DNA from: Streptococcus pneumoniae
Lineage (GTDB): Bacteria; Bacillota; Bacilli; Lactobacillales; Streptococcaceae
Assembly: GCF_001096185.1 (NCBI RefSeq)
Contig: NZ_CRPU01000004.1
Location: 99,741 to 163,740 of the forward strand
Length of the DNA: 64,000 nucleotides
Direction: 5' to 3'
The notes under the pieces were generated by a model. That model made no database searches, was not told the origin of the DNA, and was given only the letters and a program-made list of their open reading frames with translations. Of the stretch, positions 1-10,951 are shown in pieces. Both the position numbers and the translations under genes were made by a program. Position 1 is the first letter of the stretch. Each line of letters starts with the position of its first letter.

Positions 1-397
1 TAAGAAAACTGACAATAATGACCAAGATAGCACAAATCAATCCTCCCAACCAAAATGGCAAACCAAATTGTTGGTTAAGGTTTGAACCAGCCCCAGCAAT
101 CATAACAAAACCAATTACAAAGCAGGAAACAATTAAAGCAAAATCAAGAATCTTATTAGTAATAGGCCCCGCAATTTGGGAAAGAACTTCAAAATGATCA
201 TTTGAACGGAAATAGCTTCCTAAGGTAATGATAATTTTACCAAAAATAATACTTATGATTCCAAGAACAATCGTTCCAATGATACCCCATTTACCAAAAC
301 TAACAAAGTATTGCATTAAATCTTGGCCTGAAGATAATCCAGCACCAATAACAACACCGACATAAGCTAATGCTATATTTAAAATACGTTTTAACAC
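1..397 (-). CDS. YkvI-family membrane protein, 5' part only
   Basis: The first about 132 codons of a membrane protein that runs off the left edge. It starts at a GTG (397-395) preceded by AGGAG six bases upstream. The visible part is very hydrophobic, with at least three likely membrane helices. It begins LKRILNIALAYVGVVIGAG and then has SSGQDLMQYF, which resembles the G-A-G-x-x-S-G-Q pattern of the YkvI group in the APC transporter superfamily. The substrate of that group is not established. A consensus promoter lies upstream. It is transcribed away from the integrase relic. Confidence 0.75.
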   Translation of the reverse strand, partial: MLKRILNIALAYVGVVIGAGLSSGQDLMQYFVSFGKWGIIGTIVLGIISIIFGKIIITLGSYFRSNDHFEVLSQIAGPITNKILDFALIVSCFVIGFVMIAGAGSNLNQQFGLPFWLGGLICAILVIIVSFL

Positions 398-442
398 TAT
401 TTTCTCCTAACCGTTATCACTACAATCAATGACTGTCTATTT

Positions 443-471
443 AGTATACTATTTTCTTATATTATTGTCAA
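443..471 (-). promoter_or_regulatory. sigma-A promoter for the YkvI-like gene
   Basis: On the minus strand there is a perfect -35 TTGACA (471-466), a 17-base spacer and -10 TATACT (448-443), about 45 bases before the GTG start. Confidence 0.75.
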
Positions 472-573
472 AAATATAGGTATTAGAACCATGTACATAG
501 AAATATTTATACACGATATAACAAGACAACACAAGGACTAGTCAGCTACTAATTAAAATTCTATGGTAATCAG

Positions 574-1086
574 TTGTTGGCTGGTCTTACACTAGAGAAA
601 TATCACAAAGATAGGCAGACATTGGATATCCACACAACATTCAACCGATACATTCCAGATGATGACGGTACTAAGACTTTTGCAAGCTTTCGAACTACCC
701 ACTTAACTAAAAGAGAAATTGTGATACTAGACAAAATGATTGAACTGAACCAGCTCAGTGAAAATACTGACCCAAATTGGTACAAGAGCACTCGTATATT
801 CGTCACAAACACTGGTAAGTTAATCCATAGTTCAATTCTAAGCAAATCTCTCCAGCGAGCAAACGAACGCCTTAAAAAACCAATTCCCAAACATCTGTCC
901 CCTCACATCTTCAGACACACCACTATTAACATCTTAGCTGAAAATAAAATTCCTTTAAAAACAATCATGGATAGGGTTGGACATTCTGATTCTGATGTTA
1001 CTAATTCCATCTACACCCACGTCACAAAGAACATGAAAGATGAAGCAATCAATGTACTGGATAAAGTTATGAAAAAGATTTTTTAA
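574..1086 (+). pseudogene. tyrosine integrase, C-terminal fragment
   Basis: C-terminal catalytic part of a phage or ICE-type tyrosine recombinase. The active-site box HIFRHT (H-x-x-R) is near residue 113, VGHSDSDVT follows, and the nucleophile tyrosine is in YTHV about 22 residues before the end. The first catalytic arginine box (usually G-L-R-x-G-E) and the whole arm-binding and core-binding domains are missing; an in-frame TTG at 574 is only where the open frame begins. It is therefore almost surely inactive. It lies tail to tail with eno, which suggests an old integration next to the eno 3' end. I see no matching excisionase, attachment repeat or cargo nearby. Confidence 0.85.
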
Positions 1087-1113
1087 AAAGTTTTGCCCCC
1101 TAAATACAAAAAT

Positions 1114-1140
1114 AGCCCTTCGGATAAAATCCGAGGGGCT
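1114..1140 (-). terminator. intrinsic terminator of eno
   Basis: A 12-bp stem (plus strand AGCCCTTCGGAT / ATCCGAGGGGCT, one G-U pair) with a short A-rich loop. On the minus strand it is followed by TATTTTTG, so it serves eno. Confidence 0.85.
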
Positions 1141-1162
1141 AGAAACGTTGTTAAATCAACGG

Positions 1163-1212
1163 CCGAACTTTTGAGTTTCAAGGTTCGGGATAAAATAGTT
1201 CACTGAACTATT

Positions 1213-1214
<2 letters not shown>
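1163..1214 (-). other. two hairpins in the eno 3' UTR
   Basis: A 10-bp perfect hairpin (1192-1214, arms AAAATAGTTC / GAACTATTTT) begins at the eno stop codon. A second (1163-1188, CCGAAC / GTTCGG with further pairing inside) follows before the terminator. On the minus strand the segment reads ATCCCGAACCTTGAAA; almost the same words occur after rpmA (see 23814-23913). Confidence 0.6.
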
Positions 1215-2520
<1,306 letters not shown>

Positions 2521-2555
2521 TTACTCTCCTTATGAGTTAAATTTTTTACACCTCT

Positions 2556-2584
2556 ATAATACCTTAAAACACCTCCTTTTTCAA
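2556..2584 (-). promoter_or_regulatory. eno promoter
   Basis: Minus-strand -35 TTGAAA (2584-2579), 17-base spacer, -10 TATTAT (2561-2556), about 40 bases before the eno start. Confidence 0.7.
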
Positions 2585-2668
2585 GAAAAAACGTTATCTT
2601 TGTGCAAATTTTCCTTAACTTTATAAAGTAATCGCTTTCTTTTGTCTGTTTTATTCTAACTTTTATGA

Positions 2669-2683
2669 TATACTGTTTTCATG
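2669..2683 (+). promoter_or_regulatory. extended -10 abutting the yueI start (likely leaderless)
   Basis: TGATATACT: an extended -10 with TATACT at 2669-2674, then six bases, then the ATG at 2681. The usual 7-base distance puts +1 on the A of the ATG. No SD precedes the start. Confidence 0.65.
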
Positions 2684-3127
2684 ACAGATTTATCAAAACA
2701 ATTACTTGAAAAAGCTCATGGTGGGCCAAAATTAAATCCGGATGAGCAAAGACGCTATCTTGGTACCTTTGAGGAAAGAGTTCTTGGATATGCAGATATT
2801 GACACAGCAAATAGCCCTCAGTTAGAAAAAGGTTTTTTATCTATTTTAGAAAATCTTCAGGAAAAAGCAGATCCACTATTTGTGAAGATTTCACCAAACA
2901 TCGAATTTGACAAGCAAGTTTTCTACTTAAAAGAAGCAAAAGAAATCGATAGTCAAGCAACCATCGTATCTGAAGACCACGCTTCTTCTCCTTTTGGCCT
3001 GATTATCCATAGCAATGCACCAGTACAAGTAGAAGAAAAGGATCTTCGACTTGCTTTTGCAAAACTTTGGGAAGTTAAAAAGAAAGAACCATCCAAAACA
3101 TCCTTCTGGAAGAAATGGTTTGGCTAA
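2681..3127 (+). CDS. YueI-family protein (DUF1694)
   Basis: A 148-residue cytosolic protein recognised as the YueI/DUF1694 family of Firmicutes by its N-terminal [20 protein letters not shown]. The function of the family is unknown. It has no membrane segment and ends in a basic, aromatic tail (SFWKKWFG). The start is fixed by family length and alignment, yet there is no SD: an extended -10 lies only six bases upstream, so the mRNA is probably leaderless. Its stop codon overlaps the end of the convergent glycerate kinase gene by four bases. Confidence 0.85.
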   Translation: MTDLSKQLLEKAHGGPKLNPDEQRRYLGTFEERVLGYADIDTANSPQLEKGFLSILENLQEKADPLFVKISPNIEFDKQVFYLKEAKEIDSQATIVSEDHASSPFGLIIHSNAPVQVEEKDLRLAFAKLWEVKKKEPSKTSFWKKWFG

Positions 3128-4239
3128 ATCTTATTCAGACTTAATAAACGCCCAATATTGGCAGCCGTGTGCTCCAGATAGAGACTGGCATCTTTCAAAC
3201 TCTCTTCTAAAGGTTCACTTTTCTCCAAAATAGAAAAGACAGCTTGGATATTTTCAAAGGGTAGGGAAGGTAAATCTTCAGCAAGACTACCACAAATAGC
3301 AATGACAGGAACTCCGACAGGGGTTCTTTTTGCAACACCTATAGGCGCTTTACCTGCTAAACTTTGACGATCTAGCCTTCCTTCTCCTACAACTACCAAG
3401 TCAGCATCTGCAACTTTCTTATCAAAGTTGATTAAGTCCAAGCAGGTATCAATTCCAGACACGATACTTGCCTGAGCAAAGGCACACAAACCACCAGCAA
3501 GGCCTCCACCAGCCCCTGCTCCTTTAATTTCTAATGTTGCAGGCGAAACTTTTTCATAAAAATCTTGGATTGCTTGATCGACATCTGCAAACATAGTAGG
3601 ATGTAAGCCTTTTTGCTTGCCAAAAATGTAGGTCGCACCTTGAGGACCACATAAGGGACTCACGACATCTGCTAAAATACGAATTTGAACATCTTCAGGA
3701 ATTTCATAGCGATTTTCTGTTGACATAGAAGCTAAGTTTAATAAGGACTGACCGCAGGCGAGCAAGACATTTCCATCCCTATCATAAAATCGATAACCTA
3801 AACCAGCAGCAATCCCAATACCTCCATCATTACTGGCCGTACCACCAACACCGATATAGATATCGTTAATCCCTTGAGCAATGAGATGGCGAATCAATTC
3901 CCCTATTCCACGAGTTTGGATTTGAAGTGGATTTCGTTTCTCTAGCGGAATTTTTCCAAGGCCAACCAAATCAGCAACTTCAAATAGTGCCAGTTGTTCT
4001 TTTTGAAAATAGCGCATGGGTTCTTTTTGACAAAAAGGTCCTGTCACTTTGATCCATTTTTCTTCAAGGTCAAGAGAATGTCGAATAGCATCAACAGTAC
4101 CTTCCCCACCATCACCAATAGGGCAGAGAAGACATTCTACATCTGCTATTGATTGTTGGAAGCCTCTTTTTATTGCTTCAGCTACCTGTTGAGCGGACAA
4201 GCTCTCCTTAAACGAATCCGGTGCAATTACAATCTCCAT
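3124..4239 (-). CDS. glxK: glycerate kinase (GlxK/GarK type)
   Basis: Phosphorylates glycerate at the expense of ATP, feeding 2- or 3-phosphoglycerate into lower glycolysis. About 371 residues from the preferred ATG, the usual size. Family signs are [12 protein letters not shown] at the N-terminus, [22 protein letters not shown] and [11 protein letters not shown]. An ATG at 4251 overlaps the upstream stop as ATGA, but the SD GAGGGA sits just before the ATG at 4239, so I choose the latter. It is the second gene of a pair with the SerB-like phosphatase. A role next to eno and the phosphatase in three-carbon metabolism is inference. Confidence 0.9.
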   Translation of the reverse strand: MEIVIAPDSFKESLSAQQVAEAIKRGFQQSIADVECLLCPIGDGGEGTVDAIRHSLDLEEKWIKVTGPFCQKEPMRYFQKEQLALFEVADLVGLGKIPLEKRNPLQIQTRGIGELIRHLIAQGINDIYIGVGGTASNDGGIGIAAGLGYRFYDRDGNVLLACGQSLLNLASMSTENRYEIPEDVQIRILADVVSPLCGPQGATYIFGKQKGLHPTMFADVDQAIQDFYEKVSPATLEIKGAGAGGGLAGGLCAFAQASIVSGIDTCLDLINFDKKVADADLVVVGEGRLDRQSLAGKAPIGVAKRTPVGVPVIAICGSLAEDLPSLPFENIQAVFSILEKSEPLEESLKDASLYLEHTAANIGRLLSLNKI

Positions 4240-4247
4240 ACTTTCCC

Positions 4248-4892
4248 TCATTCTAAAAAATCAATCAAAGGAAGAACTTCTAAAAAATCCCTCTTGTCAA
4301 CATGATGTGGTATTTCTTTTTTGAGAACTTCTTTAGCACAAAAGGCAATTCCTAGCCCCGCCGACTTCAACATCAATAAATCATTGGCCCCATCACCGAT
4401 TGCAACCGTTTTTTCTTTAGAAAGTTTTAGTTCCTCTCTCCATTTTTCCAGAGTCTCTTTTTTGACCTGGGGACTGATAATTTGTCCAATCAATTTTCCA
4501 GTTAAAAGACCATCTTTGACTTCAAGTTGATTGGCAGAGAAATAGGCAATACCGAGAGATTTTGCTAATCTCGCAACTATTGGTGTAAATCCACCAGACA
4601 CCAGACCAACTAGGATTCCATTCTTTTGGAGAATGGAAATGAATTCCTGGGCATTTGACGTTAGTTGGATAGACTTGAAGACTTTATCAAAGACCGAAAT
4701 AGGAAGACCTTCCAACAAGGAAACTCTTTTTCTTAAACTGCTTTGAAAGTTCAACTCTCCTCTCATTGCCCGACTTGTAATCAGCGAAATTTCCTCCTCA
4801 CGACCTGCTTCTCTACCCAAAAGATCAATCACTTCTTCTAGGATTAAGGTTCCATCAACATCCATAACACACAAACCTTTTACTTGAGACAT
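4248..4892 (-). CDS. serB: SerB-like phosphoserine phosphatase (HAD family)
   Basis: HAD-superfamily phosphatase of 214 residues. Motif I is DVDGTL (residues 11-16), motif II is in GLVSGGF, and motif III/IV is [12 protein letters not shown]. The overall pattern matches phosphoserine phosphatase, last step of serine synthesis, removing phosphate from L-phosphoserine. The substrate is inferred from family only; other HAD members of this size use different phosphomonoesters. SD GAGGAGAA precedes the ATG. It is first in a two-gene operon with the glycerate kinase, starting just past the glg terminator. Confidence 0.85.
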   Translation of the reverse strand: MSQVKGLCVMDVDGTLILEEVIDLLGREAGREEEISLITSRAMRGELNFQSSLRKRVSLLEGLPISVFDKVFKSIQLTSNAQEFISILQKNGILVGLVSGGFTPIVARLAKSLGIAYFSANQLEVKDGLLTGKLIGQIISPQVKKETLEKWREELKLSKEKTVAIGDGANDLLMLKSAGLGIAFCAKEVLKKEIPHHVDKRDFLEVLPLIDFLE

Positions 4893-4917
4893 CAGTTCTC
4901 CTCTCTAAATAGCCTAA

Positions 4918-4944
4918 AAATCGTATGAAGTCATCATACGATTT
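4918..4944 (-). terminator. terminator of the glg operon
   Basis: Perfect 11-bp stem (AAATCGTATGA / TCATACGATTT) with a 5-base loop, just after the glgA stop; T-rich on both sides, so it may work in both directions. Confidence 0.85.
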
Positions 4945-4950
4945 TATCTA

Positions 4951-6384
4951 TTAGTTAACTAAACTATGGTACAAGTCAAGGTATGACTTACAGGCTGTAT
5001 CCCATGAGAAATCACACTCCATAGCTTGTTTTTGTAGGTTTCTCCAAATGTCTGGATGATTTCTATACAAGTCCAAAGCTGTTTGGAAAGTCCAATTTAA
5101 CCAATAAGGAGATAGATTGTCAAAGCTAAAACCAGTACCGCTTCCTTCGATTGGATTGAAAGCGCGAACGGTATCTCGCAAGCCTCCAACTTCATGGACC
5201 AATGGCAAGGTTCCGTAACGCATCGCCATCATCTGAGACAAGCCACACGGTTCGAAACGACTTGGCATGAGGAAGAGGTCACAAGCAGCATAGATTTCTT
5301 GAGCTAGTTTGACATCAAAAGTGATATTTGCTGATAGCTTGTCTGGGTAAATCTGAGCAAACCATGAGAAAGCTCCTTCAAAGGCTGGATCGCCAGTTCC
5401 CAAAAGAACAATCTGAACATCATTTTGCAAGATATGGTGAAGACTTTCCACCACCACATCAAAACCTTTTTGACGTGTCAAACGAGAAACAATTCCCACC
5501 AGTGGAACATCAGCTCTAACAGGCAAGCCAACTCTCTCTTGTAATTTTGCCTTATTCTGGGCTTTTCCTGACAAATCTTCCTGATTAAAATGATAGTCTA
5601 AAAGGGCATCCGTCTGAGGATTATACAGGTCAGCATCAATCCCATTCACAATACCAGAAACTTTACCAGACTCCATTCGGAGAATCTGATCCAAGTTACA
5701 TCCGAACTGACTGGTCATAATTTCATGAGCATAACTAGGTGAAACGGTTGAAACACGGTCAGCATAAAGAATACCAGCCTTCATCCAGTTCAGACAGTTG
5801 TTCCATCGAAGGGTACCATCAGCATAACGTTCAAAACCGACTCCAAACAAATCCCATAACATTCCTTCTGAAAATTGTCCTTGGAATTCCAAATTATGAA
5901 TGGTTAAAACAGTTTTTATTCCTTGATAGGCTTGAATCCAACGGTATTTTTCCTTTAACAAGAAAGGTATCATAGCTGTATGGTAGTCATGAACATGGAG
6001 AAGGTCAGGAATAAAGTCAATTCTTTCCATAGCCTCAATGGCAGCAAGTTGGAAGAAAGCAAAGCGTTCTCCGTCATCAAAATCACCGTAAACATGACCA
6101 CGGAAGAAATAATATTGGTTGTCAATAAAGTAGAAGGTTACACCGTTTAAGACTGTTTTCTTAATCCCACAATACTGTCTACGCCAACCGACACTCACCT
6201 CAAAATGAAGAACATCTTCAATTTGATTTCCAAATTTAGCCTCTACCATATCATAGTAGGGTAAAATCACTGCAACTTCGTGCCCAGCTTTTACCAGTGA
6301 TTTGGGAAGAGCGCCAATAACGTCTCCCAAACCACCTGTTTTTGAAAAGGGTGCACCCTCTGCTGCTACAAATAAAATTTTCAT
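4951..6384 (-). CDS. glgA: glycogen synthase
   Basis: ADP-glucose:alpha-1,4-glucan glucosyltransferase (GT5), 477 residues. The N-terminal ADP-glucose-binding K-x-G-G-L motif is KTGGLGDV (residues 17-24), and the C-terminal catalytic region has [12 protein letters not shown] and [16 protein letters not shown]. It extends glycogen chains from the ADP-glucose made by GlgC/GlgD. It is last in glgB-glgC-glgD-glgA; its start overlaps the glgD stop by four bases (ATGA), so translation is probably coupled. A terminator follows. Confidence 0.97.
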   Translation of the reverse strand: MKILFVAAEGAPFSKTGGLGDVIGALPKSLVKAGHEVAVILPYYDMVEAKFGNQIEDVLHFEVSVGWRRQYCGIKKTVLNGVTFYFIDNQYYFFRGHVYGDFDDGERFAFFQLAAIEAMERIDFIPDLLHVHDYHTAMIPFLLKEKYRWIQAYQGIKTVLTIHNLEFQGQFSEGMLWDLFGVGFERYADGTLRWNNCLNWMKAGILYADRVSTVSPSYAHEIMTSQFGCNLDQILRMESGKVSGIVNGIDADLYNPQTDALLDYHFNQEDLSGKAQNKAKLQERVGLPVRADVPLVGIVSRLTRQKGFDVVVESLHHILQNDVQIVLLGTGDPAFEGAFSWFAQIYPDKLSANITFDVKLAQEIYAACDLFLMPSRFEPCGLSQMMAMRYGTLPLVHEVGGLRDTVRAFNPIEGSGTGFSFDNLSPYWLNWTFQTALDLYRNHPDIWRNLQKQAMECDFSWDTACKSYLDLYHSLVN

Positions 6385-7520
6385 GAATGAATATCCTCTG
6401 TTACTTTGCTACCTTTCTTAACGACAACTGGATGTTCTGCAGTTCCTCGAATCACAACACCAGGCTCAACTTCAACACCCTTGTCCAAGATAGCATACTC
6501 TACCTGAGCCCCTTCTCCAATGACAACACGAGGGAAGAGCAGGCTATCTTTAACCAAGCTATCCTTGTGAACATGAATATTACGTGATAGAACAGAATGA
6601 GCCACTTGACCTTCAATGATACTACCAGACGCAAACTGAGAAGTGCTTACTTTAGATGTGTTAGCATAGTAAGTTGGTTCTTCGTTTTTAACCTTTGTAT
6701 AAATCTTTTGGTTTGGTGAGAAAAGAGAGTAGAATTTTTGCGATTCAAGCATATCTTTGTTAGCTTGGTAATAAGACTCTACAGAGTGAATATTTGCCAA
6801 ATAACCTGTGTATTCGTAGGCAAAAGCCCCTTCTTTTGCAGCCAAATCCCGCAAAACATAGCGCAATTTCTCTGGATGTTCTTTCTTAGCTTCTTCTTCC
6901 AATCGTTCGATCAACCAAGGTGTGTCAACGACAAAGATATCTGTGGACATATTGTAAACTTCATCTGTTGATTTGCCATCAAAGAGTTTATGAGAACGAA
7001 CATGGTCTGTTTCATCCACTTCTAAGATTGCATTTACTTCTGAAATATCTTTCTTAGCTAGTTTTTTATAAACTACAGTGATAGGCCCTTTTGTTGTACT
7101 ATGTAGGTGGAAAACTTGGTTCAAATCAATGTTAATCAGAACATCGCAGTTGAGGGAAACCGTTTGGTTTGACCCAGAACGTTTCAAATAAGTAAGAAGC
7201 TGTTGGTAGTATTCTTTTCCAACTGTGCTACTTTCCACACGGGTATTGTAAATACCTAGATAATAGTGGCTAAGAAGGGTTGACAAGCCCCACTCACGCC
7301 CTGAACGGATATGGTCAAAGACAGAACTGATATTATCTTGTTGGAAAATACCAAAGATACTACGGACACCTGCATTAGCAAGACTTGAAAGTGGGAAGTC
7401 AATTAAGCGATATTTACCTCCAAAAGGCAAACTAGCTACTGGACGGTGATCCGTCAGTGTTGACATATCATGAAAACCAACTGTATTTCCTAAAATGGCA
7501 GAATATTTATCAATCTTCAT
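6381..7520 (-). CDS. glgD: ADP-glucose pyrophosphorylase, GlgD subunit
   Basis: A 379-residue GlgC paralogue. The N-terminal Gly-rich ATP/Glc-1-P loop of GlgC ([11 protein letters not shown]) is replaced by [19 protein letters not shown], as expected for the GlgD subunit. In Firmicutes GlgD pairs with GlgC and activates it. The C-terminal left-handed beta-helix repeats ([18 protein letters not shown]) are present. It overlaps glgC by 11 bases and glgA by four, keeping subunit stoichiometry tied to the operon. Confidence 0.95.
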   Translation of the reverse strand: MKIDKYSAILGNTVGFHDMSTLTDHRPVASLPFGGKYRLIDFPLSSLANAGVRSIFGIFQQDNISSVFDHIRSGREWGLSTLLSHYYLGIYNTRVESSTVGKEYYQQLLTYLKRSGSNQTVSLNCDVLINIDLNQVFHLHSTTKGPITVVYKKLAKKDISEVNAILEVDETDHVRSHKLFDGKSTDEVYNMSTDIFVVDTPWLIERLEEEAKKEHPEKLRYVLRDLAAKEGAFAYEYTGYLANIHSVESYYQANKDMLESQKFYSLFSPNQKIYTKVKNEEPTYYANTSKVSTSQFASGSIIEGQVAHSVLSRNIHVHKDSLVKDSLLFPRVVIGEGAQVEYAILDKGVEVEPGVVIRGTAEHPVVVKKGSKVTEDIHS

Positions 7521-8652
7521 CTGTTGCTACCCCCACTACTTCATCATATCCTACAACTTGTACTTCATCTGTTCCATCAATTTCGACACCGTCAGAAATA
7601 ATCGCACCTTCACCAATAATGGCACGTTTAATCTTAGCTCCTTGACCAATGATAGCTCCACTCATGATAACTGAATCAACAACTTCCGCTCCTTCACGAA
7701 CTTGCGCGCCTGTTGAAAGGATAGAATGTTTAACAGTTCCATCAACGAAACATCCGTCTACAACTAATGAGTCTTCCACATCAGCATTTGCCCCGAGGAA
7801 GTTTGGTGGTGAAATTAAGTTTCTTGAGTAAATCTTCCATTGACGGTTACGACTATCCAAGGCATTTTCTGGAGAAATGTACTCCATGTTCGCTTCCCAA
7901 AGCGACTCAATCGTACCAACATCTTTCCAGTAACCGCTAAATTCATAAGCATAAACACTTTCACCTGACTCAAGGTAATTTGGAATGACATTTTTACCAA
8001 AGTCTGACATATCTACATTGCTCTTTTCAGCAGCGACTAACATATTACGAAGGCGTTGCCAATCAAAAATGTAGATTCCCATAGAAGCTTTTGTAGATTT
8101 AGGTTGAGCTGGTTTTTCTTCAAATTCAACAATACGGTTATTGGCATCTGTGTTCATGATACCAAAACGGCTCGCTTCTTTAAGAGGGACGTCTAAAACT
8201 GCTACTGTCAAACTAGCATTATTATCCTTGTGAGACTGGAGCATATCATCATAGTCCATTTTATAGATATGGTCCCCAGACAAAATCAAGACATACTCAG
8301 GGTTGACACTGTCGATATAGTCGATATTTTGGTAAATAGCGTGACTAGTCCCCTCAAACCAACGATTTCCTTCACTGGCAGAATAAGGTTGAAGAATAGA
8401 GACACCAGAATTGATACCATCTAGTCCCCAGCTTGAACCGTTCCCAATATGATTGTTGAGAGCAAGAGGTTGATACTGTGTAATGACCCCCACATTATGA
8501 ATCCCTGAGTTGGCACAGTTTGATAGGGCAAAGTCAATGATACGGTAGCGCCCACCAAATTGCACAGCTGGTTTTGCGATGCTTTGAGTGAGTTTACCGA
8601 GACGAGTTCCTTGCCCACCAGCAAGAATCAAAGCTAACATTTCATTCTTCAT
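7510..8652 (-). CDS. glgC: glucose-1-phosphate adenylyltransferase
   Basis: Catalytic subunit making ADP-glucose from ATP and glucose-1-phosphate, the committed step of glycogen synthesis. 380 residues. The nucleotide loop [14 protein letters not shown] is at residues 8-21; [14 protein letters not shown] gives the metal-binding Asp; [11 protein letters not shown] and the C-terminal beta-helix ([15 protein letters not shown]) complete the fold. It overlaps both glgB upstream and glgD downstream by 11 bases. The cre site before glgB should place it under CcpA control. Confidence 0.97.
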   Translation of the reverse strand: MKNEMLALILAGGQGTRLGKLTQSIAKPAVQFGGRYRIIDFALSNCANSGIHNVGVITQYQPLALNNHIGNGSSWGLDGINSGVSILQPYSASEGNRWFEGTSHAIYQNIDYIDSVNPEYVLILSGDHIYKMDYDDMLQSHKDNNASLTVAVLDVPLKEASRFGIMNTDANNRIVEFEEKPAQPKSTKASMGIYIFDWQRLRNMLVAAEKSNVDMSDFGKNVIPNYLESGESVYAYEFSGYWKDVGTIESLWEANMEYISPENALDSRNRQWKIYSRNLISPPNFLGANADVEDSLVVDGCFVDGTVKHSILSTGAQVREGAEVVDSVIMSGAIIGQGAKIKRAIIGEGAIISDGVEIDGTDEVQVVGYDEVVGVATDED

Positions 8653-10570
8653 TTTCTACTCCTTTTTGGTTTTTACTTGTGACGGTTTTTGCAGATTTCA
8701 AGCGGCGTTTGATTTTCCAAACACTAGCCCCCATAGCCGGTAGGGTAAAGGTTAAGGTCTGCTCATAATCTTTCCATAGTCCTTCTTGCGTTTGAACAGT
8801 TTGATTATGTTCTTTCCAAACGCCTCCCCACTCTTCTAACTCAGTATTCCAGACTTCTTCATAAATTCCTGCAACAGGCAGACCGATTGTAAAATCTTTT
8901 CGTTCAACAGGTGCCATATTAAAGACGCAGACTAGCATGTCGCCCTTCTTACCCTTACGGATGAAGGAAAGAACACTCTGGTCTCGATTATCCGCATCAA
9001 TGATTTCAATACCATCATAGCTGGTATCAATTTCCCACAGACAGCGGTTGTCTTTGTAAAACTGGTTTAGCTGAGAAGTGAAATACTTCATCTTAGCATT
9101 CATTGGGTCTTCTAGGTTAGACCATTCCAACTGTTCTTCAGATTTCCATTCTAGGAATTGACCGTATTCGCTACCCATAAAGAGCAATTTCTTACCAGGG
9201 TGACAAATTTGGTAAGTGTAGAGATTGCGCAAGCCTGCGAATTGATTGTAACGATCTCCCCACATCTTATGCATCATACTCTTCTTGCCATGAACCACTT
9301 CATCGTGCGAGAATGGCAAGAGATAGTTTTCATTGAAAACATACATAAAGCTGAACGTCACCAAATTAAAGTCATATTTACGATAAATCGGATCTTCTTC
9401 GTAGAAACGGAGGATATCATTCATCCAGCCCATGTTCCATTTGTAGTCAAATCCTAGACCACCTAGCTCTTTCGTCCCCGTAATCTTGGTTGCAGACGAA
9501 CTTTCTTCTGCAATCATCATCACATCTGGATATTCTAACTTAATAATATCATTCAAGCGTTGAAGGAAATAATAACCTTCATAGTTGAGATTTCCCCCAT
9601 CTTTGTTAGGTGTCCATGGAGCATCATCATAGTCCAAATAGAGCATGTTGCTAACTGCATCCACACGAATACCATCCAAATGATAGACATCGATCCAATG
9701 CTTAATGCAAGAAATTAAGAAGGACTGGACTTCATTTTTTCCAAGGTCAAAATTAAGGGCACCCCAACCATAGTTATGAGCCTTATTATGGTCTTGGTAT
9801 TCAAAAGTCGGTGTCCCGTCATAATAGGCTAAGGCATCATCATTGATGGTAAAGTGACCGGGTACCCAGTCTACAATAACCCCAATATTATGGATATGAC
9901 ACTCCTCGACAAAATCTTGAAACTCCTCTGGTCTACCATAGGCATGCTCTAAAGCGAAGTAACCCATAAGCTGATAACCCCAACTCAAGCCCAAAGGATG
10001 GGACATCAAGGGCATAAACTCAATATGAGTATAGTTCATCTCAACTAGGTAAGGAATGAGTTCATCTTTCAATTGGGCAAAACTATAAGGACTGCCATCA
10101 GGATTTCTTTTCCATGAGCCAGCGTGAACTTCATAGATATTGACAGGACGTTCAGCAAAGCCCCAACGTTTTCTTCGTGCCAGCCAAAGTCCATCCCTCC
10201 ATTTCTTCTCAGGAAGCTCTGTTACGATTGCCCCTGTTCCTGGACGAGCCTCATATCTGACAGCAAAAGGGTCAATCTTCATCAGTTGATGACCATTTTG
10301 ACGTGTGACATGATATTTGTAAATATGCCCTTCTTGAGCCATATTGGTAAAGACTTCCCAGACCCCAAAGTCATTTCTTACCATTGGAATCTGACCCTCA
10401 ATCCAGTTGGTAAAATCACCAACCAAGTGGACAGCCTGAGCATTAGGTGCCCAAACACGAAATGTATAACCATACTCTCCATTCACTTGCTCTTTATGTG
10501 CTCCTAGATAATGCTGAAGGTGAAAATTTTCTCCTGTCATAAAGGTGCGCAAAGCTTCTCTTTTATCCAT
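8642..10570 (-). CDS. glgB: 1,4-alpha-glucan branching enzyme
   Basis: GH13 branching enzyme, 642 residues, introducing alpha-1,6 branches into glycogen. A CBM48-like N-terminal domain ([20 protein letters not shown]) precedes the (beta/alpha)8 barrel. Catalytic residues are the nucleophile Asp in [10 protein letters not shown], the acid/base Glu in MIAEESS, and the third Asp in [10 protein letters not shown]. It is the first gene of glgBCDA, with SD GGGGG before the ATG. Its promoter carries a consensus cre site, so glucose repression is likely. Confidence 0.97.
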   Translation of the reverse strand: MDKREALRTFMTGENFHLQHYLGAHKEQVNGEYGYTFRVWAPNAQAVHLVGDFTNWIEGQIPMVRNDFGVWEVFTNMAQEGHIYKYHVTRQNGHQLMKIDPFAVRYEARPGTGAIVTELPEKKWRDGLWLARRKRWGFAERPVNIYEVHAGSWKRNPDGSPYSFAQLKDELIPYLVEMNYTHIEFMPLMSHPLGLSWGYQLMGYFALEHAYGRPEEFQDFVEECHIHNIGVIVDWVPGHFTINDDALAYYDGTPTFEYQDHNKAHNYGWGALNFDLGKNEVQSFLISCIKHWIDVYHLDGIRVDAVSNMLYLDYDDAPWTPNKDGGNLNYEGYYFLQRLNDIIKLEYPDVMMIAEESSSATKITGTKELGGLGFDYKWNMGWMNDILRFYEEDPIYRKYDFNLVTFSFMYVFNENYLLPFSHDEVVHGKKSMMHKMWGDRYNQFAGLRNLYTYQICHPGKKLLFMGSEYGQFLEWKSEEQLEWSNLEDPMNAKMKYFTSQLNQFYKDNRCLWEIDTSYDGIEIIDADNRDQSVLSFIRKGKKGDMLVCVFNMAPVERKDFTIGLPVAGIYEEVWNTELEEWGGVWKEHNQTVQTQEGLWKDYEQTLTFTLPAMGASVWKIKRRLKSAKTVTSKNQKGVENEE

Positions 10571-10586
10571 AATACCCCCTCTTTTC

Positions 10587-10637
10587 TGTAAGCGTTTTCT
10601 ATGTTTTTATTATACTACCTTTTTAGAGAAGATTCAA
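10587..10637 (-). promoter_or_regulatory. glg operon promoter with CcpA cre site
   Basis: Minus-strand -35 TTGAAT (10637-10632), 17-base spacer, -10 TATAAT (10614-10609). Just downstream, 10587-10600 reads TGTAAGCGTTTTCT (plus strand), a full match to the Gram-positive cre consensus TGWAARCGYTWNCW. It covers the expected transcription start, so CcpA binding should repress the glg operon. Confidence 0.85.
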
Positions 10638-10951
10638 GTAAATTACTATACTTCTTTAAAATTATTTTGAAAATCTACAAAAAGTTCACTTTCTCGTTCA
10701 ATTGTAAAGCAATATTTTTTCAAAAAAATGTGAAAACGCCTTTCTTTTCTCTACTATAATACCAAAAAGTTCGTATTTTTGCTACCAATATTGTTTTTTT
10801 ATAGCAAAAAATAAAACCAGGAAAACAATTTCCTGATTTTACACGTTTGATGAAAATATTTATCAAATTTTCTATACAAGTGAGTTATCAGCTAAGTTCT
10901 TTCTATTCGTTCACTTCCAATGATGTGTTAAGATAGTGAGATAGATGGTAT
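10638..10951. other. glgB-pulA intergenic stretch
   Basis: AT-rich sequence without a credible ORF. It holds the pulA terminator; otherwise I see no feature. A weak cre-like word near 10733 deviates from the consensus at three or more positions and is not called. Confidence 0.6.
10813..10840 (-). terminator. pulA terminator
   Basis: Stem AAAATCAGGAAA / TTTCCTGGTTTT as read on the minus strand (one U-G pair that would be a C-A mismatch on the other strand), followed by TATTTTTTG. It lies about 110 bases after the pulA stop. Confidence 0.75.

Noticed and set aside
10730-10745. Second cre-like word TGAAAACGCCTTTC upstream of glgB
   Set aside because: Fails the consensus at three of the last five positions and is too far upstream of the promoter.
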